Shown here piece by piece: positions 1 through 13,138 of a stretch of 64,000 nt of DNA; position 1 is the stretch's first letter, and every line of letters begins with the position of its first letter. The notes beneath the pieces are model-generated. The model was not told the DNA's origin. It saw only the letters and a list, made by a program, of their open reading frames with translations, and ran no database searches. Both the position numbers and the translations under genes were made by a program. This DNA is from Colocasia esculenta (taxonomy: Eukaryota > Streptophyta > Magnoliopsida > Alismatales > Araceae): positions 166,525,941-166,589,940 of the forward strand of contig CM024755.1 in the NCBI GenBank assembly GCA_014218235.1, written 5' to 3'.

Positions 1-2927
1 CCATTAGGACATGTAAATACACCCTAAATCTATAAGAACTCGTCACTAAACTCTTGGCGAAGGTTTGGCAACGAGTTGGGGTCGTTTGGAGGCGGGCTAG
101 GGCTTCAGAGGAGGAGGAGAAAGGCTGGGAACCGGAGCTTCATCCCCCTTCATCCTCTGCTGCGTCCAGAACATCGACTGGTCTTAGATCTTCATAAAGG
201 TAGGTGTTCTCGGGCCAAGAGTAAAGAAAACCAACACCATCATATAGATCTTCGAGTCTAGGTTCATTTGCACTTGATTTGACTAATTTTCATTGAGTAT
301 ACATTGTGTATTATTAGTTTTCCCTAAGTCGCGCATAGTTAGGGTTTTTTTCCGTTCTTCGTATCATGCATGCGATTCAAGACCGAATTAGACTAAATAC
401 CCAGCATCAAAGTTCTTCTACTTGTAGTCACGATCATCTTTTATGTTGGACGTTTTATCTAAAAGTCCTTAGTTAGAGAGTTATAAGCGTGGTAAGAGAG
501 TCGTTGCATGATACTGCGATTTCGGGCTGCACTTAGCTTTATGTTCTTCCTATTTTTCATGAGATTCAAGACCGAATTAGGTCAGGTTCCCAACATAAAC
601 ATTCTTCCACTAGTCGTTATGATCATCCTTTATGTTTAACATTTTATCTAAATGTCTTTCTTTAGAGAGCTATAAGTGTGGTAAGTAAATCGCTGCATGA
701 GATGTGTTTTCGGGTTACACATGACTTTTATGTTTTCATATATTTCTGGAGATTTCTAATTGATCTTTTCGTGGGATACCCTTTGGAGTACAAGGATTGG
801 GAAAATTTGTAGCCCAACATGGCCAAAAGTACCCTAGGGGTGCGTGGGCACATGATCCAAGGCCGACTCACAAGATCCCTAGAGTGCCACGTGTCCAGAT
901 GTGACTAATGGTGGAAAAGTTCCCAGAGTGTGTCGACCTGCCCATGGGGTGTGTCGACACACTGTCCCAAACTGGCACAAAAGATTTTTGGGAAGGGCCT
1001 CTAGTGTCGACACTACTTGATCCTGTGTCGACACTACTTAATCATGTGTCGACACTACTTGATCATGTGTCGACACTACTTGATCCTGTGTCGACACGAC
1101 TTGATCTTGTGTCAACACCCTGTATAGACCTATTGACTGGGTTCTCTGGGAGCTAGGTCTAGTGTCGACACTACTTAATTCTGTGTCGACACTACTTGAC
1201 CATTTCTTCATCGTTTTGCCTTGTGTTTGAAGCATTGTGTCGACACTACTTGATTCTGTGTCGACACTACTTGACCATTTCTTCATCATTTGACCTTGTG
1301 GTTGAAGCATTGGGTCGACACCAATAGGGGGTGTGTCGACACTACTCTTGCAAAAGATTTCATGTCTTGGGTCTGATCGTTACATGATGTCTACTAGCAT
1401 GTGCATGATGTCATATAGTATGCATGGACCTAAAAGAAATCAACCCATTGAAAAATGGTAATGATATGAATATGATTCTAATGTGTAATTGTGATTGACC
1501 TTATGTTCATTGGATTATCTGGTGATCTTACTTATTGTCAATTGATATGATAAGAATATGATATGAATGTGGGGATGAATACATGTTAGTATGGACTTGT
1601 TAGTGGAGTCAATATCATGATTTGCATATGAGTTTCAATAGCTATATATTTTCCGATGTTCAATTAATTATTTGTCAATCGCATACATGTTTGGAAAGAT
1701 CTGTAACACGTCACTTACACATTTGCACGAATAGGCACACCCTTTTTGGGGAATCGAGAGCTCTCTGCCGGTCATTCCAAATCGGCAAGACTAGCGATCT
1801 TTTCCTTAAGACCTCCGTAAGTCTCCGCTCTCTATGGATTCCACATAGAGGCCGAGCTGGTTGTACCATGAAGTACCCTGGAGATAGAGAGCACATGTTC
1901 TTCATACGATCTGTCATTAGTCATCCTCATGTCAAGACATTAATGAATTATGAAACATAAGATACGTCGTTATACTGCCCTTTTGTTCTCTTGAGCTGTT
2001 GTCATAACTTGACTCTATGAATGATCATGTCTTTCTTACTATGAGCTTGTCATTGAAACTCTGTGGCCATAATATGAATATGTTGTTCGGCACAATATGG
2101 GACTTCGGTCCATTTGACTAATGCCTGTGCAATAGGGGCCCTGTCTGGTCCTGGGGAAGAGCACCCCAACGTACTTATTAACCGCGGGAGTATGGACTTG
2201 TGGTGCTTGGCATGGCACTGATACGATATGCAAGATTTGTTAGAATGTGCCTTTGTTTGATATGATAAGTTTGATTTGATATGATGTGATAAGATTTGAT
2301 AAGATACGTCTGACCAAGCGAATACATGATATATGTACGAATATGGCCAGTTCATTTTGATACGATTCTACTCTTGAAATATCTGTCCATTATATATGCA
2401 ACTCGACATTTGATACGATATGACATCCGTTCTATTCTGCTATCCATTTGTTAGAAAAGCATGCATTGTCATCATGTTCATGGGCATATCTGTCTATTTA
2501 AAAATGTTAATCATGTATATTAGTGCCCGCACAATATTGAGATGTAAATCCTACTGAGCTAGTTCGCTCACCCTATCATCCTGTCCTTTTCAGGTAGTGA
2601 TGAGGAACCCGTAGAGTCCGATGGGGCAGGGCAAGAGTGATGAGTACCCGACATTGAGGAGATGAAGTGTTAGGAATAGATATTTAAGTAGTCTATGTAT
2701 TAGTGAAACATTTTCATTTGAATAAGAGACCTTTTAGTTGGTTCTTCTTATGTAAGGTTGTAACTAGTTGAATGAAATGGAATGAAGTATATTTTTGGTG
2801 ACCATATTATAGTCTCAAATGTGTTCTTTGTTCAGGTCTGACTCTGCGCTATTCAACTGTGATACATCTATTTGTATCGTTCACGTCTCCCGGTATTTAT
2901 TCCGCTGCTAAATATCGGGGCGTGACA
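1..2927 (+). repeat. 5' LTR of gypsy element 1 (partial)
   Basis: Matches 7986-10894 almost base for base by eye. The first 453 bp of the LTR lie outside the window. It ends in TGACA directly before the primer-binding site. It contains a 21-bp minisatellite built on a 10-bp palindrome and a conserved CTTTTCAGGTAGTG segment near 2590 that could act as a splice acceptor in the leader (inference). Short open frames in this LTR are not genes. Confidence 0.93.
951..1342. repeat. 21-bp minisatellite with palindrome GTGTCGACAC inside the 5' LTR
   Basis: Five successive palindromes GTGTCGACAC start at 1004, 1025, 1046, 1067 and 1088, followed by a one-base variant at 1109, all exactly 21 bp apart. 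Further copies occur near 951, 1162, 1183, 1235, 1256 and 1330. The spacer is close to TACTTGATCCT. The same block recurs in the 3' LTR, with several palindromes changed from CG to CA. Confidence 0.95.
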
Positions 2928-2929
2928 GT

Positions 2930-2941
2930 TGGTATCAGAGC
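2930..2941 (+). other. Primer-binding site of element 1 (initiator Met tRNA)
   Basis: TGGTATCAGAGC lies two bases after the end of the 5' LTR. It is the standard complement of the 3' end of plant initiator tRNA-Met, used to prime minus-strand synthesis. Confidence 0.95.
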
Positions 2942-3238
2942 CTAAACTTTAGGGTCCACGGGAATAGGAACATAGAATGAAACTAGATCACACGAGTCAA
3001 AATCTGTCGTACCTAATGTGAGCTTGGGTAGAAGCATGGGAATAGAAGTCACATGTGATATAGTTAGATGACTAACTTATATTATTATCTTGAAGGTACT
3101 TATTACCTCAATGGTCGCTGAACGTGCCCAGGCTAGGAACATGCAACAAACATACAGAACTTGACTCAGGCTATCCTGTAAGCCACCCAGGGTGGAGGTA
3201 ACTGCGGAGCCGGTGATCTCCATCGAAATTTTCAGAAT

Positions 3239-4006
3239 ATGGATCTGCCTAGGTTTGAAGGGAGTACTGACCCAGATGTTGTTGAACACTGGGTTAAGGA
3301 AATTGAAAGGATATTCAGAGTCATGCAATGCACGGACCAGAACAAAGTACTACTGGCGACTTTCCAATTGGAAAAGGATGCCAGGGCATGGCGGGAGTCG
3401 GTAGAAGCAACGATGAATGGCCTGCAACTAACATGGGCTCAGTTCCTTGAGCAATTCAACACCAAGTACTTTTCTGAGAGGGTCCAGGAACGGAAAGCAT
3501 CTGAATTTGCGACTTTGAAGCAGAGAGGACTCAATGTGGCCGAGTATGAGGCCCAATTCTCTCGTCTGTCCTGATATGCTGTTCACTTGATTGGGACAGA
3601 AAGGATGAAGGCAAAACGCTTTCTGAATGGCTTAAGGCCCCAGTTCATCACTCAACTGGCGCCAATGGACATTCAAACCTATGTTGACATGGTAAAGAAG
3701 GCTCAGTTACTGGAAGATGCCATGGAGACTGCCGAAAGAATTAAGGGAAAATCCGTGAAAAGGGAGCAAGTGTCTTCTACAGAAAGGTATCAGCCGAACA
3801 TTGGGAAGAAAAGGCCCAGTGGCGGAATAAATGAACCAGCTGATAAAAAGCCAAAGGAGTTAGGTAAGCAGATAGTAGTGACAACGGGAGAAAGGTGCAA
3901 ACACTGTGACAAAGCTAGTCACCGGTCTGAACAATGCTGGAGAGCGCAAGGGAGATGCCTGCGCTGTGGTAGTCGTGACCCAGGATCTCGGACTGCCCAA
4001 TGCTAA
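3239..4006 (+). pseudogene. gag of gypsy element 1, broken
   Basis: The reading frame carries a plant retrotransposon gag domain (YFSERVQERKASEF, LKQRGLNVAEYEAQFSRL) followed by a basic linker and two Cys-rich patches (CKHCDKASHRSEQC and CLRCG). The product would form the particle core and bind RNA. One in-frame TGA at 3572-3574 splits the domain (the usual Arg codon there suggests CGA to TGA). The reading frame then slips within the second zinc knuckle near 3985, so the last Cys-His box is disrupted and protease continues in another frame. The first ATG taken here is a choice. An upstream in-frame region from about 3110 may also be coding. Confidence 0.85.
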
Positions 4007-7000
4007 AAGAACAAGCCCCTCAGGACAGGCATCCGAATGGACAGAAGAGGCAAGGCCGATTGCAAGCTATTCAAGAACCTGAAGCTGCTGAAGAAGGAGG
4101 TATCGTGGAAGGTACACTTACTATTCTTTCCCGACCCGCATATGTTCTCTTTGATACGGGAGCTACGCATTCCTTTATATCTCAAACATTTGTTGATACC
4201 CTACCTGTGAAACCCCTCCCAATGAAATCCGGAATAGTTGTGTCAACCCCGATTGGTCCTGGCACCGATATTACAAACCATATGCCATCTAGTGAAGTGT
4301 TGATTGAAACCCAAAACCTACCAACAAATTTAATATGTATGGATATGGAGGGGTATGATGTAATACTGGGAGCAGACTGGTTGTCTGAACATGGGGCTAG
4401 TATCAACTGCAGGAGAAGTCGGGTAACCTTTAGCCATTACCCAAAACTAGTGTTCACAGAGGAAAGAAACCGCAGGAGATTGTCACTTATCTCTGCACTA
4501 CAAGCCAAAAGGATGATGAGGAAAGGTTGTATGGCCTTTCTTGCTGTTGTTGTCATCACAAAGAAGGAAGTCAAAGTTGAGGACATCCATGTTGTCAGCG
4601 AATATGTTGATGTTTTTCCCGAAGACTTGCCAGGAATTCCTCCTGAGCGAGAGGTCGATTTTACCATCGAATTGGTCCCTGGAGCAGCACCAGTATCTAG
4701 GGCACCATATAGAATGTTCCCCGCAGAACTGAAGGAATTAAAAGAGCAATTGATGGAACTGTTAGAGAAGGGATTTATCTGACCAAGTACATCACCATGA
4801 GGTGCACCTGTCCTCTTTGTCAAGAAGAAAGATGGGTCGATGAGGCTGTGTATAGACTACAGGCAACTAAACCAGTTAACCATCAAGAACAAATATCCCC
4901 TGCCAAGAATTGATGAGTTGTTTGATCAATTATCTGGAGCTAAATACTTCTCTAAAATAGATCTTAGATCCGGCTATCACCAATTGAGGATCAAAGGAGA
5001 AGACATTCACAAGACAGCCTTCCGAAGCAGGTATGGGCATTATGAATTTATTGTTATGCCTTTCGGACTAACAAATGCCCCTGCAGTTTTCATGCAGTTG
5101 ATGAATAGCATTTATCGCCCATATCTTGATAAATTTGTGGTGGTATTCATCGATGATATATTGATCTATTCCAAGACAAAGGAAGAGCATGAGGAGCATT
5201 TGAGGATTTCATTACAGATTTTAAGGGAGAATAAATTATATGCCAAGCTAAGTAAATGTGAATTCTGGCTTGAGGAGGTATCCTTTTTAGGGCATGTGGT
5301 AACCAAGGATGGTATCTCTGTTGATCCATCAAAGGTTGAGGCTGTACTGAAATGGGAAAGACCGAGAAGCGTCACAGAGATCAGGAGCTTTCTAGGATTA
5401 GCAGGATATTATCGAAGGTTTATAAAGGATTTCTCAAATATTGCAGTGCCATTAACCAAGCTGACCCGAAAGGAAAATCCGTTTGTGTGGACCGATGAAT
5501 GTGAAGAAAGTTTTAACAACTTGAAGAAGTGTCTGACTAATGCTCCTGTCCTCGCCTTACCCACTGAAGAGGGAGGATTTGAAATTTATTCAGATGCTTC
5601 TGGAATAGGTCTGGGATGCGTCTTAATGCAACAAGGGAAAGTAATAGCATATGCCTCAAGACAGTTGAAGATCCACGAAGTGAACTACCCGGTTCATGAC
5701 CTGGAGTTAGCAGTTGTAGTATTCGCCTTGAAAATTTGGAGGCATTATATCTATGGTGAGCAATTTAAAGTCTTTTCTGACCACAAGAGTTTGAAATACT
5801 TATTCTCACAGAAGGAGCTTAACATGAGACAAAGAAGGTGGTTAGAGTACCTTAAGGACTTTGACTTTTCCATTCAATATCACCCTGGGAAAGCCAATGT
5901 AGTGGCAGACGCTCTAAGTAGACAACCAGGAGCTATGCTAGCTAGTATGATGCTGGGCGAATGGAAGTTACTGGAGCAATTTGCAAGCTTGAACTTAGAC
6001 ATGGGAAAGAAGGAAAAACAAGTAATGATTTCCAATCTCCAGATACAATCCGATCTACTGACCGAAATCAAGGAGAAATAGGGAGATGATCCATTCTTAG
6101 TTGAGATCAGGGAGAAGCTAGAACAAAGACCTGACTTTACTCTATCAGCTGAGGGAAGATTACCATTCCGAGGAAGAACATGTGTCCTTGATCATGGAGA
6201 ACTCAAGAAGAGGTTATTAAATGAAGCTCACCAGTCCAAGTACACGATTCATCCTGGATTGACAAAGATGTACCAAGACGTAAAAAGGTCGTACTGGTGG
6301 CCAAACATGAAGAGGGATGTGGCCGATCATGTGGCATACTGTTTAACATGCATGAAAGTCAAGGCCGAGCATTTCCGTACAGCTGGTGGATTGCTACCTC
6401 TAGAAATCCCGGAATGGAAATGGGATAGCATCGGTATGGACTTTATCATGGGATTTCCCAAGACTAGAGGTGATATGGATGCAATGTGGGTAATAGTTGA
6501 TCGATTGACTAAGTCGGCTCACTTCTTGCCGATTAAGAGTACCTGGTCAGTGGATGTATTGGCTGCACTATATGTTAAGGAAGTAGTTAGATTGCATGGG
6601 GTTCCATCTAACATAATATCAGATCGGGACCCTAGATTTACTTCACACTTCTGGAAGGGTTTACAAGCAGCAATGGGTACTAAACTAAACTTTAGTACCG
6701 CCTTCCATCCTCAGACTGATGGACAAACCGAAAGGACCAATCAAATTGTGGAAGATATGCTTCGTGCTCTGGTGCTAGATTTTAAAGGTCGATAGGATGA
6801 TCAGTTATACCTGATGTAGTTTGCATATAACAACAGCTATCAGGCAAGTATCAAGATGGCACAGTTCGAAGCCTTATATGGCAGGAGTTGCATATCACCC
6901 CTTTGTTGGGAAGAGGTTGGGGAGAACCAATGGGTTGGACCCGACTTAATTGAGGCGGCTGTCAAAAAGGTTCAAATTGTCAGGGAACGTCTAAAGATAG

Positions 7001-7521
7001 CACAATCTAGGCAGAAGAGTTATGTAGACAAGAGAAGGAGAGAACTAGAATTTCAGGTTGGCGAACATGTTTTCTTGAAGGTCTCACCTTCAAGGGGAAT
7101 TCAAAGATTTGGGATCAAAGGAAAGTTGAGTCCCAGATTCATCGAGCCATTTGAAATTCTGGAAAGAATTGGTCAGGTGGCGTATAGACTTGCACTACCT
7201 CCACAGCTGGCGAACGTGCATAATGTGTTCCACATATCCATGCTGAGGAAGTACTTATTCAATGCCGACCATGTAATCAACCACGAGGACTTGGAGATTC
7301 GGGAGGACCTGACTTATGAAGAGAAGCCGATCAAACTGTTGGATCGGAAGATTCAACGACTCAGGAATCGTACCATACCTATGGTGAAGGTCCAATGGAG
7401 TCGGGACGGAGTTACTAATGCTACCTGGGAAACAGAGGGAAGAATGAAGAAAAACCACCCAGAACTATTCTCAGGTACGAACTACACCATTATGTGTAAA
7501 TTTGGAGACCAAATTTCTTAA
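4000..7521 (+). pseudogene. pol of gypsy element 1: protease, RT, RNase H, integrase, chromodomain; five stops
   Basis: One reading frame covers the whole of pol. Protease shows LFDTGATHSFIS (about 4150). RT runs from about 4600, with the catalytic FIDDILIYS near 5145-5170. RNase H shows EIYSDASG near 5580. Integrase has an HHCC finger (6250-6370) and DDE landmarks (MDFIMGFP, ISDRDPRF, HPQTDGQTERTN). The tail near 7370-7470 (VKVQWSRDGVTNATWE) looks like a chromodomain, a module that can direct integration to heterochromatin. In-frame stops are TGA 4780, TGA 4798, TAG 6079, TAG 6793 and TAG 6817. Four of the five are C-to-T or G-to-A type changes; the last looks like GAG to TAG. The copy cannot make a full polyprotein. 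Confidence 0.92.
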
Positions 7522-7532
7522 GTGGGGGAGGA
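7520..7532 (+). other. Polypurine tract of element 1
   Basis: AAGTGGGGGAGGA directly precedes the TGTAACACC start of the 3' LTR, the expected place for plus-strand priming. Confidence 0.9.
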
Positions 7533-10500
7533 TGTAACACCCCGGAAATTTAGTGATTTAAAAATTTTAGAAATAAAAGGGAATAAATAAATTCCACAAT
7601 TATCGAAATGATAATACTTATGTACTATTATCGTACGAGAGAAAACCGTTAACGCGGAAATATAACACGACTATATATTAAATAAATGGGTTGGAGAGAC
7701 TCACAACATGAAGTATTAATGATCCATTAATGAAATTGGGCCAATGAATCACTTTTAACCAATAACAAAATTGGAGCAAGAAATACCCAGAAATTCGTGT
7801 ATGTAATTATGCAGTGATTAGGGAGGGCAAATTAGGGTTAAAATTAGTGGTAATGGCCATGCATGGCAACCCAAATCGTGGCCAACCCTGTATGACACCT
7901 TCCCATGGTGTAGCTACCTCCTTTGGGTGAGAAAATCCCAGATTTTGGAAAGCAGGAAGCAGAATTCGCAGTCCCTTTCCTAGTCCCATTAGGACATGTA
8001 AATACACCCTAAATCTATAAGAACTCGTCACTAAACTCTTGGGGAAGGTTTGGAAACGAGTTGGGGTCGTTTGGAGGCGGGCTAGGGCTTCAGAGGAGGA
8101 GGAGAAAGGCTGGGAACTGGAGCTTCATCCCCCTTCATCCTCTGTTGCGTCCAGAATGTCGACTGGTCTTAGATCTTCATAAAGGTAGGTGTTCTTGGGC
8201 CAAGAGTAAATAAAACCAACACCATCATATAGATTTTCGAGTCTAGGTTCATTTGCACTTGATTTGACTAATTTTCATTGAGTATACATTGTGTATTAGT
8301 AGTTTTCCCTAAGTCGCGCACAGTTAGGGTTTTTTTTTTCCGTTCTTCGTATCATGAACGTGATTCAAGACCGAATTAGACTAAATACCCAACATCAAAG
8401 TTCTTCTACTTGTAGTCACGATCATCTTTTATGTTGGATGTTTTGTCTAAAAGTTCTTAGTTAGAGAGTTATAAGCGTGGTAAGAGAGTCGCTGCATGAT
8501 ACTGCGATTTCGGGCTGCACTTAGCTTTATGTTCTTCCTATTTTTCATGCGATTCAAGACCGAATTAGGTCAGGTTCCCAACATAAAAGTTCTTCCACTA
8601 GTCGTTATGATCATCCTTTATGTTTAACATTTTGTCTAAATGTCTTTTGTTAGAGATCTATAAGCATGGTAAGTAAATCGCTGCATGAGATGTGTTTTCG
8701 GGTTACACATGACTTTTATGTTTTCATATATTTCTGGAGATTTCTAATTGATCTTTTTGTGGGATACCCTTTGGAGTACAAGGATTGGGGAAATTTGTAG
8801 CCCAACATGGCCAAAAGTACCCTAGGGGTGCGTGGGCACATGATCCAAGTCCGATTCACAAGATCCCTAGAGTGCCACGTGTCCAGATGTGACTAATGGT
8901 GGAAAAGTTCCCGGAGTGTGTCGACCTGCCAATGGGGTGTGTCGACACACTGTCCCAAACTGGCACAAAAGATTTCTGGGAAGGGCCTCTAGTGTCAACA
9001 CTACTTGATCCTGTGTCGACACTACTTGATCATGTGTCGACACTACTTGATCTTGTGTCGACACGACTTGATCCTGTGTCGACACCCTGTACAGACCTGT
9101 TGATTGGGTTCTCTGGGAGCTGGGTCAAGTGTCAACACTACTTAATTCTGTGTCGACACTACTTGACCATTTCTTCATCGTTTTGCCTTGTGTTTGAAGC
9201 ATTGTATCGACACTACTTGATTCTGTGTCAACACTACTTGACCATTTCTTCATCATTTGGCCTTGTGGTTGAAGCATTGGGTCAACACCAGTAGGGGGTG
9301 TGTCGACACTACTCTTGCAAAAGATTTCATGTCTTGGGTCTGATCGTTACATGATGTCTACTAGCATGTGCATGATGTCATATAGTATGCATGGACCTAA
9401 AAGAAATCAACCCATTGAAAAATGGTAATGATATGAATATGATTCCAATGTGTAATTGTGATTGACCTTATGTTCATTGGATTATCTGGTGATCTTACTT
9501 ATTGTCAATTGATATGATAAGAATATGATATGAATGTGGGGATGAATACATGTTAGTATGGACTTGTTAGTGGAGTCAATATCATGATTTGCATATGAGT
9601 TTCAATAGCTATATGTTTTCCGATGTTCAATTAATTATTTGTCAATTGCATACATGTTAGGAAAGATCTGTGACACATCACTTACACCTTTGCACGAATA
9701 GGCACACCCTTCTTCGGGAATCGAAAGCTCTCTGCCGGTCATTCCGAATCGGCAAGACTAGCGATCTTTTCCTTAAGACCTCCGTAAGTCTCCGCTCTCT
9801 ATGGATTCCACATAGAGGTCGAGCTGGTTGTACCATGAAGTACCCTGGAGATAGAGAGCACCTGTTCTGCATACGATCTGTCATTAGTCATCCTCATGTC
9901 AAGACATTAATGAATTATGAAACATAAGATACGTCGTTATACTGCCCTTTTGTTCTCTTGAGCTGTTGTCATAACTTGACTCTATGAATGATCATGTCTT
10001 TCTTACTATGAGCTTGTCATTGAAACTCTGTGGCCATAATATGAATATGTTGTTCGGAACAATATGAGACTTCGGTCCATTTGACTAATGCCTGTGCAAT
10101 AGGGGCCCTGTCTGGTCCTGGGGAAGAGCGCCCCAACGTACTTATTAACTGCGGGAGTATGGACTTGTGGTGCTTGGCATGGCACTGATACGATATGCAA
10201 GATTTGTGAGAATGTGCCTTTGTTTGATATGATAAGTTTGATTTGATATGATGTGATAAGATTTGATAAGATACGTCTGACCATGCGAATACATGATATC
10301 TGTACGAATATGGCCAGTTCATTTTGATACGATTCTACTCTTGAAATATCTGTCCATTATATATGCAACTTGACATTTGATACGATATGACATCCGTTCT
10401 ATTCCGCTATCCATTTGTTAGAAAAGCATGCATTGTCATCATGTTCATGGGCATATCTGCCTATTTAAAAATGTTAATCATGTATATTAGTGCCCGCACA

Positions 10501-10894
10501 ATATTGAGATGTAAATCCTACTGAGCTAGTTCGCTCACCCTATCATCCTGTCCTTTTCAGGTAGTGATGAGGAACCCGTGGAGTCCGATGGGGTAGGGCA
10601 AGAGTGATGAGTACCCGACATTGAGGAGATGAAGTGTTAGGAATAGATATTTGAGTAGTCTATGTATTAGTGAAACATTTTCATTTGAATAAGGGACCCT
10701 TTAGTTGGTTCTTCTTATGTAAGGTTGTAACTAGTTGAATGAAATGGAATAAAGTATATTTTTGGTGACCATATTATAGTCTCAAATGTGTTCTTTGTTC
10801 AGTTGTGACTCTGTGCTATTCAACTGTGATACGTCTATTTGTATCATTCACGTCTTCCGATATTTATTCCGCTGCTAAATATCGGGACTTGACA
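7533..10894 (+). repeat. 3' LTR of gypsy element 1 (3362 bp)
   Basis: Begins TGTAACACCCCGG after the purine tract and ends TTGACA. It is complete in this window and defines the LTR length. It differs from the 5' copy by scattered substitutions and small indels (a few per cent by eye), so the insertion is not brand new. The minisatellite block is at about 8985-9310, with more mutated palindromes than in the 5' copy. Confidence 0.94.
8994..9310. repeat. 21-bp palindrome minisatellite, 3' LTR copy
   Basis: Same block as in the 5' LTR with the same 21-bp step, one monomer shorter in the central run. Several cores read GTGTCAACAC or ATCGACAC instead of GTGTCGACAC, consistent with loss of the central CpG. 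Confidence 0.9.
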
Positions 10895-11286
10895 TTCCAC
10901 CTCCGTAGGTCGAGGGTCCGCCTCCCCGTCCACGCCGGTCGTCCCGGCGACAGGTATATGTATATGTAAACACAAAACTCTATATATTTTTGTTCACATT
11001 AACTTTATATTTTCTAACGTACATACAATTTTGCAGGGACTGCCTCCCCGTCCACGCCAGTCATCTCGGCGACAAGTATATGTATATGTAAACACAAAAC
11101 TCTATATATTATTGTTCGTATTAAATTCAAATTTTCTAACGTACATACAATTTTGCAAGGACTGCCTCCCCGTCCACGCCAGTCATCTCGGCGATAGGTA
11201 TATGTATATGTAAACATAAAACTCTATATATTATTGTTCATATTAAATTCATATTTTCTAATGTGTATATAATTTTGCAGGGACCG
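10895..11286 (+). repeat. Tandem micro-exon/intron units in copy A (122-bp period)
   Basis: The 3' end of exon 1 is followed by micro-exons starting at 11037, 11159 and 11281, a 122-bp step. Each 39-nt exon is GGACTGCCTCCCCGTCCACG-like. Each intron starts GTATATGTATATG and ends TTTTGCAG (TTTTGCAA before the 11159 copy, so that acceptor is damaged). In the frame set by exon 1 the repeat encodes GTASPSTPVISAT. Element 2 is inserted six bases into the 11281 copy. Confidence 0.85.
11282..11286. repeat. Left target-site duplication GACCG of element 2
   Basis: GACCG directly precedes the TG of the 5' LTR and is repeated at 19793-19797 after the CA of the 3' LTR. It is a perfect 5-bp duplication that fixes the insertion site. 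Confidence 0.97.
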
Positions 11287-13135
11287 TGTAAGGTCTCGGG
11301 TCTTTGCGGATCCTTATTGGGTTTTTTAGAGGTTGTGTGTGGTCGACGACAAGACCATTGTCGTTGACTTGGGGTTGACGGCCAGGGCTAGCCGTTGACT
11401 TGGTGTCAGCGTCCAGCGATGTTGACGTTTGATGTTGAACTCAACGTCCAGAGTTGTGGACGTCAGGTCTTTGGCGGTTCTATAGGCGACCAGTGATGTT
11501 GACGTCAACTGGTCGGACCTGTTGAAATAGGGCAACCCGAGAGCAGAACCCATTCTTCTATTTTCCTCTCCTTTCCGCCACCTTTGCTTTTCTCCATTTC
11601 CTCAGCTTCTGATGGTTGATGTGAGCTCGTGGGAAGGTCCTGGATCGCGTGGCGGTGCTTGATCGGGCGGGAAACGCGAGGTTTTGGTGCGATTCACGCG
11701 GAGTCTTCGGGGGGTTCCGGCGCGATTAGTGGCTGTTTGGGGGTTATTGAAGCGTTCCGAGGCAGGGACTTAACTCCTACAACCCTCCTTAGCAATCCAG
11801 CATGCTAATTTATGTGAATCAGTGTGTGAATTGTGGTTTAGGGTTGGGTTGTACCATGCCGGAATTGTGGGTGTTTTGGGCAATCTAGGTGTTTGATTGT
11901 TTAAATTGGAAGTTCTGGTAGTATAGATTGATGAGAGGAAGTGTTTCCTTCCATCAGTCGAAGTTATGTTGGGTGATTCTGCCCAATTGAACTGATTCGG
12001 TTCAGTTCTGGGTTTAGGGGACTGAAGAGCTTAACGTCCACATCTGTTGACATTGAGATCTTCAGGGGTGATATTGACGACATGGTCGATGGCCGTTAAG
12101 TCAGGGTAAACGACATGATGAGTGTCGTTTACTTCATATTGGCGGCAATCGATATGGCCGTTAATACCCTGTGTCCCAGCAGACTTAAGTGTTGTGTTTC
12201 AAGGCGATCGACATGTGATGTCCGCCCTGTTTACACATGTGGGCCAGGCTTAGAGTGTGACTCCGCCTGTGCATAGGAGTAGTTGATTGTGGCACGAGGT
12301 GTTTACTTACTGTACGGGGTTTCAGACGTTGAGTGTGTTCCGTCTATTGTACGCGCGTTGCATTACCGTGTACCCGTTTCTGTTGTGTTACCTAGGCGTG
12401 GGTGCGACTCTGTCTAGACGACTAGTGTGTGGTTATCCTCCGCTAGTGAGCCAGGACGCCGAGTGCGACTCTGTCCTGTGCGTACTCCTTGTGGTGGTTT
12501 TGAGCTGGTCTCCGTGGAGCCCCTTCTCTACCGCTAGGGTCAAGTGTAGGGGAAAAACCGGTCGTGGACCAGACGCGAGAGAGAGCGTCTGTAGTGTGCA
12601 CACGTGGCTAGGGTTGAGAGCCTCTGTGGTGACGGGACGCCGAGCCACAGACCCTAGCTGAGTCCTACTTGCTGTGTGTGTGTGAGTGTGTGTTACTGAG
12701 CCGCGAGGTTTACAGTTTTGTGTTGTGGTGCGACGTGTACTTACTTTCAGTTTTTACTTTCCGCACTTTAGTTCTGTTGCCGGTGGGGTTACTTTTCCCT
12801 ACTGGGTCTCTTTTCTTGAGACTCACTCCCCTCCCTTTCAGGTGGGTCTTCGTCGACTCCCGTTCCAGGCGAGTCTAGCCACTCCGGTGTTGGTGCTCCT
12901 TAGCTGCAGTGAGTAGTACTTTTTGTTGTACTTCTGTACTCTGTACCTTGCTCAGACTCTGAGTTGTATATATTATGTTCATAGTGGAATTTTACTGCTT
13001 TACATGGTGTGTATCTTCTTACATATAGTCTCCTCGGACTTTCACTTCCTATCCTTCCGAGCTTGTCTCGTGGGTTAGCGGGTCAGAATTCGGGTTACTG
13101 GTTGTTACTGGTAATGCGGATTCTGGGTCATTACA
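11287..13135 (+). repeat. 5' LTR of element 2 (1849 bp)
   Basis: Starts TGTAAGGTCTCGGG and ends GTCATTACA. The open frames at 12287-12916 are conserved between both LTRs only because the LTRs are copies of each other. They show no known domain and I do not call them genes. Confidence 0.96.
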
Positions 13136-13138
13136 GTT

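Larger units (their letters stand above)
1..10894 (+). mobile_element. Ty3/gypsy chromodomain LTR retrotransposon (element 1), defective, 5' end outside window
   Basis: Two long direct repeats flank a gag-pol region in the order gag, zinc knuckle, protease, reverse transcriptase, RNase H, integrase and a C-terminal chromodomain-like segment, which is the Ty3/gypsy order with a chromovirus tail. The 3' LTR runs 7533-10894 (3362 bp, TG...CA). The 5' LTR starts before the window, because base 1 matches 7986. A methionine-tRNA primer site follows the 5' LTR and a purine tract precedes the 3' LTR. The long LTR beginning TGTAACACC and the chromodomain suggest the Tekay/Del group (inference). gag-pol carries one frameshift and several stops, so this copy is not autonomous. 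It is inserted in the first exon of the TNPA-like gene of CACTA copy A. The right target duplication would be TTCCA (10895-10899), which cannot be verified because the left flank is off-window. Confidence 0.93.

Noticed and set aside
1004..1110. CRISPR-like spaced repeats
   Set aside because: Spacers are near-identical and only about 11 bp. This is a minisatellite in a plant LTR.
908..1310. Frames on both strands with Ser-Thr-Leu-Asp repeats
   Set aside because: Translation of the 21-bp minisatellite (seven codons per unit), present in both LTRs of element 1.
12287..12916. Frames of 124, 69 and 76 codons repeated at 18944-19573
   Set aside because: They lie in the two LTRs of element 2 and are duplicated only because LTRs are copies.
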